DNA of 64,000 nucleotides from Bacillus sp. FJAT-49711 (GTDB taxonomy: Bacteria; Bacillota; Bacilli; Bacillales; Bacillaceae_C). The first letter of the stretch is position 1. Each line of letters opens with the position of its first letter. Where the stretch lies: positions 310,001 through 374,000 of the forward strand of contig NZ_JAGYPL010000001.1 in assembly GCF_018343715.1 (NCBI RefSeq), written 5' to 3'. Below the pieces are notes generated by a model, which saw nothing but the letters and a program-made list of their open reading frames with translations, had not been told where the DNA came from and searched no databases. Positions 18,241 through 27,379 of this stretch are shown here, piece after piece. The translations under genes and the position numbers were made by a program.

Positions 18241-18758
18241 TGAGACATTTGATTCTTCCCTTCCTTTTAACTTTGTGTTTTTATATTGAAAGTATTTTTG
18301 TAGACTTTTTACCTACTGGCATATTCGGAAGGGATTGGATCCTTGTTCCGCATTTTTTATTAGTATTATTAATCATAATGGGAATCAGTTTCTTTAGAAA
18401 TCGCACACTCATCTATGCAGCAGTTTTTGGTTTGTTATTTGATATTTATTTTACAGAGATCATCGGCATTTATTTAGTTTTGTTTCCAATCGCAGTATAT
18501 ATATCGGCAAAATTGGCCAAAATTCTTTTTTCAAATGTTTTCACTGCTCTTTTCACATCGATGTTATGTATATCCTTAGTTGAAACAATTGTATACGGAA
18601 TGAATATTCTAGTTTTGCGGAAAAGTATGGATATAAATGAATTTTCTATGATTCGATTGGTGCCAACACTCATTTTGAATATTATATTTTTCATTATCGT
18701 TTATTTCCCGTTCAATAAATTTTTATTAAATAGAAAAAAAGAAGAGATAAATGAATAA
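18237..18758 (+). CDS. mreD: Rod-shape determining protein MreD
   Basis: The 173-residue protein is almost entirely hydrophobic, with about five membrane helices, and partners MreC in the elongasome. ATGA overlap with mreC and a GGAGGGGG site support the start (ATG 18237; 18240 is also possible). Length and position match B. subtilis. Confidence 0.92.
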   Translation: MMRHLILPFLLTLCFYIESIFVDFLPTGIFGRDWILVPHFLLVLLIIMGISFFRNRTLIYAAVFGLLFDIYFTEIIGIYLVLFPIAVYISAKLAKILFSNVFTALFTSMLCISLVETIVYGMNILVLRKSMDINEFSMIRLVPTLILNIIFFIIVYFPFNKFLLNRKKEEINE

Positions 18759-18870
18759 TTTTTTTTGAATAAGAGGAAAATCGATGTAGTTTGTCGAATT
18801 CAGCAAGGGATGACGAAATATCAATAATGAGATAAACTAAAGATAAATAGAAGTAGTAGTGAAAGGAGAT

Positions 18871-18918
18871 ATGAGGGCACTATTCTGCAAGTTGAGTCTC
18901 CTTGCCCGTATCACATGA
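18871..18918 (+). CDS. Putative 15-residue leader peptide coupled to minC
   Basis: A short frame MRALFCKLSLLARIT starts 2 nt after AAAGGAG and ends with TGA overlapping the minC ATG (ATGA). minC has no ribosome site of its own, so ribosomes finishing this peptide may start minC. AAGGAGA (18863-18869) can pair with TCTCCTT (18897-18903), hiding the leader's ribosome site; GGGCA (18875) can pair with TGCCC (18903) in a competing structure. The ribosome-site spacing is shorter than ideal, so translation is uncertain. Confidence 0.4.
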   Translation: MRALFCKLSLLARIT

Positions 18919-19604
18919 AAAACAGACAAAATGTTATGATTAAAGGGACTAAGAACGGTCTTTCTTTGCAATTAAATGATCGCTGCTCTTACGAAGAATT
19001 ACTTATAGAGCTGGAAGAGAAACTCGCTGATTTACAAGGGGTAGATACGGACAGTCCCCTAATTTCGGTGCGCATTCTTTCAGGTAATCGGTATCTTAAT
19101 ATTGAACAACAAGAAAAATTAAAAGAAATGATTCGCAAAAAACAAAATTTAATAGTTGAAGAGATAGAGAGTAATATCATCACAAAAACAGAGGCAGAAC
19201 GTATGATTGACGAACAAGAAGTGACATCTGTTGCTACTGTCGTCAGATCTGGACAAATATTAGAAGTTCCCGGGGATTTATTGCTTGTCGGAGATGTTAA
19301 TCCAGGGGGGACAGTTCGAGCAGCTGGTAATATATTTATTATGGGTGCCTTAAAAGGGATTGCCCATGCTGGATTCACGGGAAGAAACGAAGCGGTCATC
19401 GTTGCATCATTTATGACCCCATCGCAACTAAGAATTTCTGATTGTATTAGCCGTGCTCCAGATCATTATGATCAAGAAGATCGTCACCAAATGGAGTGTG
19501 CTTACATAGACGCTAGACATCAAATCGTTATTGATCGATTGCAAGTTTTAAAACATTTACGACCAAATATTACTAGATTAAAAGGGGGACAATACAATGG
19601 GTGA
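18915..19604 (+). CDS. minC: Septum site-determining protein MinC
   Basis: This 229-residue FtsZ-assembly inhibitor prevents polar division. The N-terminal domain begins VMIKGTKNGLSLQL; the C-terminal beta-helix domain (from about residue 105) contains LLLVGDVNPGGTVRAAGNIFIMG, which binds MinD. The start matches the B. subtilis N-terminus. No ribosome site precedes it; see the coupled short ORF at 18871. It overlaps minD by 8 nt. Confidence 0.95.
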   Translation: MKNRQNVMIKGTKNGLSLQLNDRCSYEELLIELEEKLADLQGVDTDSPLISVRILSGNRYLNIEQQEKLKEMIRKKQNLIVEEIESNIITKTEAERMIDEQEVTSVATVVRSGQILEVPGDLLLVGDVNPGGTVRAAGNIFIMGALKGIAHAGFTGRNEAVIVASFMTPSQLRISDCISRAPDHYDQEDRHQMECAYIDARHQIVIDRLQVLKHLRPNITRLKGGQYNG

Positions 19605-20406
19605 GGCGATTGTAATAACTTCGGGTAAAGGAGGAGTCGGAAAAACTACAACTTCGGCTAACCTGGGGACAGCTCTTGCCCTGCAGGGGAAAAAGGTATG
19701 TCTCATAGATACAGATATTGGTCTACGAAATCTTGATGTAGTACTTGGTCTTGAAAATCGGATTATATATGATCTAGTAGATGTTGTTCAAGGAAGATGT
19801 AAGCTGCATCAGGCGATTGTTAAAGATAAAAGATTTGAAGACAAGTTGTTTTTACTTCCGGCAGCACAAACAAGCGATAAAACAGCCGTATCTCCTGAAC
19901 AAATGAAAAAGCTCGTTAACGATATGAAGCACGAGTACGATTACATATTAATTGATTGTCCCGCTGGTATCGAGCAAGGATATAAAAATGCTGTAGCCGG
20001 GGCTGATAAGGCAATTGTCGTGACGACTCCAGAAATTTCTGCAGTGAGAGATGCAGATCGTATCATTGGATTATTAGAAAAAGAAGAAAACGTTGAGCCG
20101 CCAAAATTAATCATCAATCGTATTCGCAGTCAAATGATGAGAGATGGAGATGTGCTGGATGTCGATGAAATTGCCCAGCATTTATCGATAGACTTGATTG
20201 GTATTGTCCAAGATGATGTAGATGTAATTAGATCTTCCAATCAAGGTGAGCCGATTGCCTTAGACCCGAATAGCAAGGCGTCCATTGCTTATCGTAATAT
20301 TGCGAGAAGAATTTTGGGTGAGTCTGTTCCGCTGCAATCTTTAGATGACGAAAAATCAGGCGTGTTTGCAAGGTTGAAAAAGCTTTTTGGTGTTGGAGCT
20401 AAATAA
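19597..20406 (+). CDS. minD: Septum site-determining ATPase MinD
   Basis: The 269-residue ParA-type ATPase has the deviant Walker A GKGGVGKT at 10-17 and a C-terminal amphipathic membrane-targeting helix (FARLKKLFGVGAK). It recruits MinC to the membrane and, with DivIVA/MinJ in Bacillus, positions division. GGGGGA lies upstream of the ATG within minC, and a strong terminator follows. Confidence 0.97.
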   Translation: MGEAIVITSGKGGVGKTTTSANLGTALALQGKKVCLIDTDIGLRNLDVVLGLENRIIYDLVDVVQGRCKLHQAIVKDKRFEDKLFLLPAAQTSDKTAVSPEQMKKLVNDMKHEYDYILIDCPAGIEQGYKNAVAGADKAIVVTTPEISAVRDADRIIGLLEKEENVEPPKLIINRIRSQMMRDGDVLDVDEIAQHLSIDLIGIVQDDVDVIRSSNQGEPIALDPNSKASIAYRNIARRILGESVPLQSLDDEKSGVFARLKKLFGVGAK

Positions 20407-20409
20407 TGT

Positions 20410-20455
20410 AAGGAGCCATGCGTTCATAGTAATTGATCGCATGGCTCCTTTTTTT
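20410..20455 (+). terminator. minCD terminator
   Basis: A 13-bp perfect stem, AAGGAGCCATGCG with CGCATGGCTCCTT, followed by T residues. Confidence 0.9.
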
Positions 20456-20470
20456 CTCTGGGCAATAAAA

Positions 20471-20499
20471 GCATATTTTATGAGGACGAGTCATAGTGT
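20471..20499 (+). promoter_or_regulatory. Candidate sigma-E promoter of spoIVFA-spoIVFB
   Basis: GCATATT (20471-20477) is an exact sigma-E -35 (KMATATT). After 14 nt comes CATAGTGT (20492-20499), six of eight to the -10 CATACAnT. The spoIVF operon is known to be mother-cell sigma-E controlled in B. subtilis. Confidence 0.7.
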
Positions 20500-20530
20500 A
20501 ATAGAAAATAATTAAGGGAGATGGGGGAGA

Positions 20531-21289
20531 ATGAGTAGAAGAGCTGATGAAATCCGGAAACGAATAAGTAAACGGAGAAAGCAATATAATCCTAACAAGG
20601 AGAGGACTGGATCAACTCCGTTTATTGATAATGAATTCGAATCCCCCGTATTTGAAGCGGAACCTAAAGATTCTTTTCATCCACTTTGGAATCGTGATAT
20701 TTTCCTGTTTAAAATCCTTGCATCTGTTGTCCTTGTCCTTATACTCGCGATTATATTTCAGTCGACATCAACTAAATTAGAACCGATAAAATTAGGTGTA
20801 AAGAAAACGATGGAAAAAGAGTTTCAGTTTGCTGCAGTTGCCAATTGGTATGAGAATCAATTTGGAAAGCCGTTGGCACTTCTTCCCCCCTTTGAAAATG
20901 ATGAGAAAACAGATACAGCAAATAACGAATTATCTTATGCTCAGCCAGTTTCAGGAAAAATATTAGAAGACTTTTCGGTGGATGGAAGAGGCATTATTAT
21001 GGAAACTGGTACGAATGCAGAAGTAGAAGCAATGACTGGCGGTGTAGTCATCTTTGCAGGTAAAAAGGAAGATATCGGCCAAACCGTTATTATTCAACAT
21101 GCGGATCACTCTGAGACTTGGTATGGGATGTTGGATAAAATTACCGTAAAACCTCGAGAAAATGTAGAAGCGGGTAAACATGTAGGAGTTGTATCACTAG
21201 GTAAAGAAGGAGAGACTGGAGAGTTTTACTTTGCAATCAAACAAAATGATATGTTTATTGATCCTATTCAGGTGATAAAATTTGAATAA
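20531..21289 (+). CDS. spoIVFA: Stage IV sporulation protein FA
   Basis: The 252-residue bitopic protein has a basic cytoplasmic N-terminus, one membrane helix (about 58-77) and a degenerate M23/LytM domain in which the usual zinc histidines are missing (GRGIIME and WYGML in place of the HxxxD and HxH motifs). In B. subtilis it holds SpoIVFB and BofA in a complex in the outer forespore membrane and is cut by SpoIVB to release pro-sigma-K processing. It overlaps spoIVFB by 8 nt. Confidence 0.93.
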   Translation: MSRRADEIRKRISKRRKQYNPNKERTGSTPFIDNEFESPVFEAEPKDSFHPLWNRDIFLFKILASVVLVLILAIIFQSTSTKLEPIKLGVKKTMEKEFQFAAVANWYENQFGKPLALLPPFENDEKTDTANNELSYAQPVSGKILEDFSVDGRGIIMETGTNAEVEAMTGGVVIFAGKKEDIGQTVIIQHADHSETWYGMLDKITVKPRENVEAGKHVGVVSLGKEGETGEFYFAIKQNDMFIDPIQVIKFE

Positions 21290-22148
21290 ATATGGATTAC
21301 TCATTAAAAAAATGCAAATTCATCCGCTTTTTTGGGGAGTAGCTAGTATTGCAATTATTACAGGATACTTTTGGCAGTTGCTTTATTTGTTTGCGATCGT
21401 ATTTATTCACGAGCTTGGACATGCTGCAGCAGCTGCACATTATGGGTGGAGAATTAAACGGATTTTGATTTTGCCATTCGGCGGGGTATGCGAAGTGGAT
21501 GAACATGGCAATCGGAGAATTAAAGAGGATCTGATCGTCATCATCGCCGGACCTTTGCAGCATGTTCTGATTGCGGTCTTCATTCCGGTGTTGGTCATGC
21601 TTTCCTTTTTGCCTGCTGATGTAGCAAAACAAATATCTCAATATAATTTAATGATTCTTTTGTTTAATCTTATTCCCATCTGGCCATTAGATGGAGGCAA
21701 ACTCGTACAACTCTATCTTTCTACACAACATCCGTATAAAAATGCTTGTCGTCTGTCATTGATGAGTTCTTTTGCTGTTTTGCTCGTATTGCATACAATG
21801 ATACTCTTTTTTTATCCATTAAATATAAACGTATGGCTTGTTTTACTTTATTTGGACATCATCTTATGGACTGAATGGAAACAACAACGATATGTTTTCA
21901 TGAGATTTTTACTAGAAAGGCATTATGGAAAAAACTTAAGTTTTTCCCAATTGCAGTCGATTGAGGCGAAAGGGGAAGAGCATTTGCATGAAGTATTAGA
22001 GAAGTTCAAACGTGGCTGTAAACATTTAATCTATGTTGGAGGAAAGGATAGCCACCTCGGGAAGCTAGATGAAAATGAAATTCTTCATGCTTATTTTACG
22101 GAGAAACGTGTTAGTGCGCAGCTAAAAGACTTAGTATACAATGATTGA
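21282..22148 (+). CDS. spoIVFB: Intramembrane metalloprotease SpoIVFB
   Basis: This 288-residue site-2-protease (M50) cleaves pro-sigma-K in the outer forespore membrane. The zinc motif H43-E-L-G-H47 lies in a membrane helix, and the third ligand is Asp137 in IPIWPLDGG. A C-terminal CBS-like part follows. The start is TTG, 5 nt after AGGTGAT, inside the end of spoIVFA, which fits tight translational coupling. Confidence 0.95.
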   Translation: MNKYGLLIKKMQIHPLFWGVASIAIITGYFWQLLYLFAIVFIHELGHAAAAAHYGWRIKRILILPFGGVCEVDEHGNRRIKEDLIVIIAGPLQHVLIAVFIPVLVMLSFLPADVAKQISQYNLMILLFNLIPIWPLDGGKLVQLYLSTQHPYKNACRLSLMSSFAVLLVLHTMILFFYPLNINVWLVLLYLDIILWTEWKQQRYVFMRFLLERHYGKNLSFSQLQSIEAKGEEHLHEVLEKFKRGCKHLIYVGGKDSHLGKLDENEILHAYFTEKRVSAQLKDLVYND

Positions 22149-22189
22149 CTACAATTAATTACACCGCTAAAGTAATAAGTAATGAAAAC

Positions 22190-22218
22190 AACTGGCGAAT
22201 AAGCCAGTTTATTTTTTT
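22190..22218 (+). terminator. spoIVFB terminator
   Basis: AACTGGC-gaataa-GCCAGTT followed by tatttttttc. Confidence 0.8.
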
Positions 22219-22236
22219 CCTAGCGGGTGAGCGAAA

Positions 22237-23730
22237 ATGAACGAAATATTTGTCGATAGTAAAACAGCGGAACAAAGGTTTGCTATAAGAGAAAATGGGT
22301 TAGTTACGAGGTTTTTTGTTGAACAGCCGAGTGACATTTCCGAAGTCGGAAACATTTATTTAGGAAAGGTAGAGAGTGTAAAAAAGGGAATGAACGCTGT
22401 TTTTGTAGATATTGGTAAAGAAAAGAATGGATTTTTACAAAAGGACCAACTCCCTGCCTATATCCATTCTACTGATCCGCGAAAAAAGGATATGCCTATT
22501 TCCAAATTTATTACTGAAGGTGAAAAGCTTCTAGTTCAAGTTAAAAAGGATGAAACTGGAGGCAAGGGTGTTTTGTTAACGGGAATAATTGAAATTCCTG
22601 GTGAAAAATCGATCTATATGCCTGAAGGTAAATATATTGCTGTTTCAAAAAAAGGTGATGAGAGATTAAGGGATACGTGGAGAGATATTGCCCTTAAATT
22701 TAAGGAAAATAAGGAAGGTTTTATCATTCGAACAGAAGCACTTTCGGGAAGCAAAGAGGAATGGGAACAAGAGGCGGAACAGCTTCGAAATACTTATATT
22801 TCCATTCAGAACATGCAAACCAAAGTGAAAGCTCCTGCAATATTAATGAGAAAGTCATTATTTTTTGAGGAAATCGTTCGGGAAATGGGTCGTCTTAAAA
22901 ATGGCGAACTTTATTATAATGACAAGGAAATATTGAATGGAATACAAAATTTGCTTCCGAGCTTAGAAAAAATGGATTGGGAATTTCATTTTCATCAAGA
23001 TAAGGAAGGTGTTTTTTCCAAATACGGCTTAGAAAATGAAATTGGAAAAGCATTTAGACCGATAGTTTGGTTAAATAATGGGGCGTATATTGTCATTAAT
23101 GAAACAGAAGCCGCAATCGTAATTGATGTTAATACTGGCAAATTCACTGGAAAGCAAGCCGTTTCTGAGACAGTTGTCCAAACGAATTTAGCCGCGGCGA
23201 AAGAAATAGCGAGACAGCTGCGTCTACGAGATTATAGCGGCATGATTTTAATAGACTTTATTGATATGGAGAGTAATGCAGATAAAAGAAAAGTTAAGCA
23301 ATTGTTAGAAGAATTGTTTAAAAAGGATCCAAAGCATACTCGCGCTGTTGGTTTCACTCCCCTAGGGATATTTGAAGTAACTCGAAAACGGACTAAACTA
23401 TCCCTTCCTAAAATAATGCAGACGAAATGTTCTGCCTGCCATGGAACTGGGTTTGTAGAAAGTCCCGAAACAGTCTCCTTTCGATTGGAGCGAGAATTAT
23501 TTGAGACTCCTATGGATGAGCACGATGCTGTTTTGATTGAAATTGATAAGGAAACGATGGAGATTTTTAAAGGAGTAGGAAATCGTCATCTGTTAAGAAT
23601 AGAAAAACTGTTGCATATTAAAATCTTTTTTAAAGTCATTCATACCCTTAAATTTGAATATTTTATTCGCCAGTTTGGATCCGTTGAGGTGATTAAAGCG
23701 AAAGCTGTTGACATGCATAATGGCATATGA
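22237..23730 (+). CDS. rng: Ribonuclease G/E family endonuclease
   Basis: This 497-residue RNase has an N-terminal S1 domain (NIYLGKVESVKKGMNAVFVDIG), the DNase-I-like catalytic part with acidic residues in AAIVIDVNTG and MILIDFIDM, and a zinc-link CSAC (Cys398, Cys401). The short C-terminus points to RNase G rather than RNase E. B. subtilis lacks RNase E/G, but other Bacillaceae carry rng here between spoIVFB and rplU. Its end contains the rplU promoter. Confidence 0.93.
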   Translation: MNEIFVDSKTAEQRFAIRENGLVTRFFVEQPSDISEVGNIYLGKVESVKKGMNAVFVDIGKEKNGFLQKDQLPAYIHSTDPRKKDMPISKFITEGEKLLVQVKKDETGGKGVLLTGIIEIPGEKSIYMPEGKYIAVSKKGDERLRDTWRDIALKFKENKEGFIIRTEALSGSKEEWEQEAEQLRNTYISIQNMQTKVKAPAILMRKSLFFEEIVREMGRLKNGELYYNDKEILNGIQNLLPSLEKMDWEFHFHQDKEGVFSKYGLENEIGKAFRPIVWLNNGAYIVINETEAAIVIDVNTGKFTGKQAVSETVVQTNLAAAKEIARQLRLRDYSGMILIDFIDMESNADKRKVKQLLEELFKKDPKHTRAVGFTPLGIFEVTRKRTKLSLPKIMQTKCSACHGTGFVESPETVSFRLERELFETPMDEHDAVLIEIDKETMEIFKGVGNRHLLRIEKLLHIKIFFKVIHTLKFEYFIRQFGSVEVIKAKAVDMHNGI

Positions 23731-23736
23731 TAGTAT
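23708..23736 (+). promoter_or_regulatory. Promoter of rplU operon
   Basis: TTGACA (23708), 17-nt spacer, then TAGTAT (23731) with an extended TG. The -10 begins right after the rng stop, so transcription of the L21 leader starts near 23743. Confidence 0.75.
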
Positions 23737-23744
23737 TTTCATGT

Positions 23745-23897
23745 TAGTTTGTAGCACCCGTGCTACAACCGCACAGCTCAGGTCTATAAGATTTTGAATG
23801 TCAAAATGCCGAGTGTTTTGAGCTTTTTCAAAACGCCGAGTGTTTTGTACTCTTTCAAAACGCCTGAATCTGGCGAGTCTTAGTCTATTAAGGAGGT
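23745..23897 (+). ncRNA. L21 (rplU) mRNA leader
   Basis: The long leader opens with a 9-bp hairpin (TTGTAGCAC / GTGCTACAA, 23749-23768). Then come CAAAATGCCGAGTGTTTTG at 23802, CAAAACGCCGAGTGTTTTG at 23829 and CAAAACGCC at 23856, spaced exactly 27 nt, and it ends at the rplU ribosome site. Position and the structured form match the Firmicute L21 leader (Rfam family known by that name), thought to bind L21 for autoregulation. The assignment is from memory of the family, not a covariance search. Confidence 0.65.
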
Positions 23898-23904
23898 GCA
23901 GTTC

Positions 23905-24213
23905 ATGTACGCAATCATTGAAACTGGTGGAAAACAATTAAAAGTTGAAGAAGGCTCAGCAATTTACGTTGAAAAGTTGGATGCAACAGAGGGTGATACA
24001 TTCACTTTTGACAAAGTTCTTTTTGTTGGCGGCGAAAATGTAAAAGTGGGAAGTCCTTTTGTAGAAGGTGCTACTGTTACAGCTAAAGTTGAAAAACAAG
24101 GCCGTGCGAAAAAAATTGTTGTATTCAAATACAAATCAAAGAAAAACTACCACAAAAAACAAGGTCATCGTCAGCCATACACAAAAGTTGTAGTTGAAAA
24201 AATCAACGCATAA
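23905..24213 (+). CDS. rplU: 50S ribosomal protein L21
   Basis: The 102-residue 23S rRNA-binding protein starts [11 protein letters not shown] and ends [18 protein letters not shown], both family hallmarks. The ATG is 6 nt after AAGGAGGTG; the GTG within that site is not the start. It begins the rplU-prp-rpmA unit. Confidence 0.98.
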   Translation: MYAIIETGGKQLKVEEGSAIYVEKLDATEGDTFTFDKVLFVGGENVKVGSPFVEGATVTAKVEKQGRAKKIVVFKYKSKKNYHKKQGHRQPYTKVVVEKINA

Positions 24214-24225
24214 GGCGGCTGTCTT

Positions 24226-24540
24226 ATGATTTTTGTTAGCGTTGAAAAAACGCATGATGGGAAAATCAGCTCCTTTACGATGAAAGGGCATGCTGATTTC
24301 GCTGAAAAAGGGCAGGATATCGTTTGTGCAGGTGCATCTGCTGTTGCATTTGGCTGTGTGAATGCCATCATTGCTTTAACTAAAGTGGAACCAGAGATTG
24401 AACAGTCGGAAAGTGGATTTCTGAAATGTGCATTTCCAACCGAATCATCTGAAGTCCAGCTTTTACTGGAAGGCATGATTATTTCTCTGCAAACGATTGA
24501 AAGAGATTATAAAGATTATATAAAAGTTACTTTTTCATAA
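24226..24540 (+). CDS. prp: Ribosomal-processing cysteine protease Prp
   Basis: This 104-residue protein (YsxB) cuts the N-terminal extension of L27 in Firmicutes. The catalytic His (KGHADFA) and Cys (DIVCAGAS) are both present. Only a weak ribosome site precedes it, suggesting low expression relative to rplU and rpmA, as expected for an enzyme between two ribosomal genes. The L27 encoded next has the matching cleavage site. Confidence 0.95.
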   Translation: MIFVSVEKTHDGKISSFTMKGHADFAEKGQDIVCAGASAVAFGCVNAIIALTKVEPEIEQSESGFLKCAFPTESSEVQLLLEGMIISLQTIERDYKDYIKVTFS

Positions 24541-24544
24541 ATAG

Positions 24545-24841
<297 letters not shown>

Positions 24842-24844
24842 TAC

Positions 24845-25024
24845 AGAAAAGCGGAAGCGCCTGTTTATCGGCTAAAATACTTTAGGGCCTTCGACTGAAA
24901 TAAAGGAAACATGGCGAGTTCGATAGGACGAGTTGATGTTGACTTATTGTAGGAGAAGGACAAAAAGTTTGCTAGTCGATAGGCGCTGTAGCTGGACAAA
25001 AAAAGCGGAAGCGCCTGTTTATCT
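24845..25024 (-). repeat. Dispersed repeat family 1, copy B plus partial copy
   Basis: Read on the minus strand, 24845-24998 starts TGTCCAGCTACAGCGCCTAT and ends AGGCGCTTCCGCTTTTC, similar along its length to the copy at 56065. The end sequences AGCGCCT and AGGCGCT are inverted, so the element can fold back on itself. The word aaaagcggaagcgcctgttt recurs at 25002 as a partial copy. It fills the rpmA-spo0B gap up to the terminator. Confidence 0.8.
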
Positions 25025-25046
25025 TCACTGAAGCTAAACAATGTTG

Positions 25047-25085
25047 AAAAGCTCTAACCTATATGGTTAGAGCTTTTCTATTTTT
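25047..25085 (+). terminator. rplU-rpmA operon terminator
   Basis: A perfect 13-bp stem AAAAGCTCTAACC / GGTTAGAGCTTTT (loop tatat) followed by ctattttt. It lies downstream of the inserted repeat. Confidence 0.88.
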
Positions 25086-25162
25086 GTAATGTAAAAATTA
25101 CTCTTCACTTGGCAATTTCTGTTATACTATAATAACGATTGAAGTTGGACAGAGAGGATATA

Positions 25163-25699
25163 ATGATGAGTGAACAGTTGAATGTAATTGATGTTATTCA
25201 AAATACACGACATGATTGGTTAAATAGAATTCAGTTAATCAAATCCTATATTTCACTTGGGAAGCTTGATCAGGCGGATCGAGTGATCAATGGAATTATT
25301 TTAGATACACAAAATGAAGCAAGATTAACAAATATGCAGCTTCCTCAATTTGCTGTTTTGCTCCTAACTCATAACTGGGGAAAACGTGCATTTCGGATTG
25401 AATATGAGATATTGGATAATTTTCAGTCTAATCTACTGGATGATACGTTATTGTCAAATTGGACTCGTGATTTTTTTGATGAGCTCGATCGTTGTGCAAA
25501 CCCTCTCTATGAAAACCAGTTGTATATTACAGTGGAGTTGTTAAACGACCATGTCCATTTTCTGTTTCATTATAATGGATGGCTCGAGAATCCATCAAAA
25601 ATAATAGGCTGGTTAACTAATGAAAAAAAATACCCATATGCCACTAACATACAAGAAATAAATGATTCTGAAATGGTTGTAGATGTTTTTTTCTCCTAA
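25163..25699 (+). CDS. spo0B: Sporulation initiation phosphotransferase Spo0B
   Basis: This 178-residue protein of the phosphorelay moves phosphate from Spo0F to Spo0A. The H-box TRHDWLNRIQLIKSYISLG carries the phospho-acceptor His17, then a degenerate histidine-kinase-like C-domain. GAGGAT precedes ATG 25163 (or 25166); the TTG at 25139 has no ribosome site. TATAAT at 25128 is a likely -10. In B. subtilis it precedes obg directly; here a repeat separates them. Confidence 0.93.
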   Translation: MMSEQLNVIDVIQNTRHDWLNRIQLIKSYISLGKLDQADRVINGIILDTQNEARLTNMQLPQFAVLLLTHNWGKRAFRIEYEILDNFQSNLLDDTLLSNWTRDFFDELDRCANPLYENQLYITVELLNDHVHFLFHYNGWLENPSKIIGWLTNEKKYPYATNIQEINDSEMVVDVFFS

Positions 25700-25752
25700 G
25701 AAAAGAAGGTAAAAGTTTTTTAAAGTTTACATTTTGAATTAAACTTTTGCTC

Positions 25753-26029
25753 TTCAGCTTCAGTGCTTATCGACTAGTAACTTCCTGCCCTTCTCTTTTG
25801 CTTTAAGTCAACAACGGCTTGTCTTGTCTAGCTGCTGGCGCCAGCCCCAATGGTCAAATAACCTGATTCGATAAATGTCATTACCAGACTTTTTTGATTC
25901 GGAACATTTGTTTGTCGGGTCTGACCAAGCGTCTTCTGCTTTTCCAACCTCGCCGTGTTTCCTTTATCAAAGTTGAAGGCCATGATGATTTTACGTCGAT
26001 GAGCAAGAGGCTTGCGCTTTTCTTTAATT
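25753..26029 (+). repeat. Dispersed repeat family 1, copy C, with nested element
   Basis: The left part (25753-25823) and right part (25948-26029) align with the 5' and 3' halves of the copy at 56065 (aagtcaacaacggctt; ctcgccgtgtttcc; gcttgcgcttttct). Between them about 124 bp (25824-25947) is an extra piece that itself starts TTGTCTAGCTGCTGGCGCC and ends GCGTCTTCTGCTTTTCC, like a related element inserted inside. It occupies almost the whole 361-bp spo0B-obg gap; no gene is visible. Confidence 0.7.
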
Positions 26030-26060
26030 CGTTTTGCATATAGATTGGAGTGTAGTACTT

Positions 26061-27353
26061 ATGTTTGTAGATCAAGTGAAAGTATTTGTTAAAGGTGGAG
26101 ATGGCGGAAATGGGATGGTTGCATTTCGCCGAGAGAAATATGTTCCAATGGGTGGACCTGCAGGTGGAGATGGCGGAAAAGGAGCGAGTGTCATCTTCCA
26201 AGTCGATGAGGGCTTAAGAACCTTGATGGATTTTAGATATCAGCGTCACTTTAAAGCTCCTCGCGGTGAACACGGAATGTCCAAAAGCCAGCATGGAAAA
26301 GGTGCTTCGGATTTAATCGTAAAAGTACCTCCCGGAACGGTCGTAACAGATGAAGACACGAAAGAAGTTATAGCCGATTTAGTAAGTCACGGTCAGCAAG
26401 CAATTATTGCTAAAGGCGGTAGAGGTGGAAGAGGAAATATTCGTTTTGCCACTCCGGCAAATCCTGCGCCGGAAATTGCCGAAAACGGGGAACCGGGACA
26501 AGAAAGAAATGTTATTCTTGAGCTAAAAGTTTTGGCTGATGTTGGCCTTGTTGGTTTTCCAAGCGTTGGAAAGTCTACTCTTCTGTCAGTTGTTTCGGCT
26601 GCAAAACCAAAAATTGCAGAGTATCATTTTACGACAATCGTTCCAAACCTTGGGGTTGTGGAAACACGAGATGGCAGAAGCTTTGTCATGGCCGATCTTC
26701 CAGGATTAATAGAAGGTGCACATGAGGGAGTAGGACTTGGGCATCAATTTTTGCGTCATATTGAAAGGACAAGGGTCATTGTTCATGTAATTGACATGTC
26801 AGGAATGGAAGGCAGAGACCCTTATGAAGATTATTCAACAATTAATCAAGAACTTGAAGAATATAATCTTCGCCTATTGGAAAGACCGCAGATTATCGTT
26901 GCGAATAAAATGGATATGCCTGAAGCGCAAGTTAATTTAGATGAATTTAAGAAAAAGCTTCAAGATAATTATCCAGTTTTTCCAATATCAGCGATTACAA
27001 GGGAAGGTCTTAAAGAGCTATTATTTGAAATAGCCAACCAACTTGAAAATACTCCTGAATTCCCGCTTCATGAAGTGGTGGAAGAAGAAGAAACAATCAA
27101 CCGGGTTATGTACAAACATGAAAAACCTCAGGACGAATTTACAATTACGCGAGAGCCAGATGGCAGTTTTGTCGTTAGCGGCGGCAAAATAGAACGTTTA
27201 TTTAAAATGACTGATTTTTCACGGGACGAATCTGTTCGACGTTTTGCACGTCAATTGAGGTCCATGGGTGTAGATGATGTACTAAGGGAAAGAGGGGCAA
27301 AAGATGGCGACACCATCCGTTTGCTGGAATTCGAATTTGAATTTGTCGATTAG
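26061..27353 (+). CDS. obg: Ribosome-associated GTPase Obg (CgtA)
   Basis: This 430-residue essential GTPase acts in 50S assembly, stress response and sporulation. Domains: Gly-rich OBG fold (1-158), G domain with G1 GFPSVGKS at 165-172, G3 [12 protein letters not shown] at 212-223 and NKMD at 282-285, and the C-terminal OCT domain (about 345-425). ATG 26061 follows GGAG by 10 nt and gives the standard start [13 protein letters not shown]. Confidence 0.97.
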   Translation: MFVDQVKVFVKGGDGGNGMVAFRREKYVPMGGPAGGDGGKGASVIFQVDEGLRTLMDFRYQRHFKAPRGEHGMSKSQHGKGASDLIVKVPPGTVVTDEDTKEVIADLVSHGQQAIIAKGGRGGRGNIRFATPANPAPEIAENGEPGQERNVILELKVLADVGLVGFPSVGKSTLLSVVSAAKPKIAEYHFTTIVPNLGVVETRDGRSFVMADLPGLIEGAHEGVGLGHQFLRHIERTRVIVHVIDMSGMEGRDPYEDYSTINQELEEYNLRLLERPQIIVANKMDMPEAQVNLDEFKKKLQDNYPVFPISAITREGLKELLFEIANQLENTPEFPLHEVVEEEETINRVMYKHEKPQDEFTITREPDGSFVVSGGKIERLFKMTDFSRDESVRRFARQLRSMGVDDVLRERGAKDGDTIRLLEFEFEFVD

Positions 27354-27379
27354 ACTCATTTGAATGGAGGATTGGGGTA

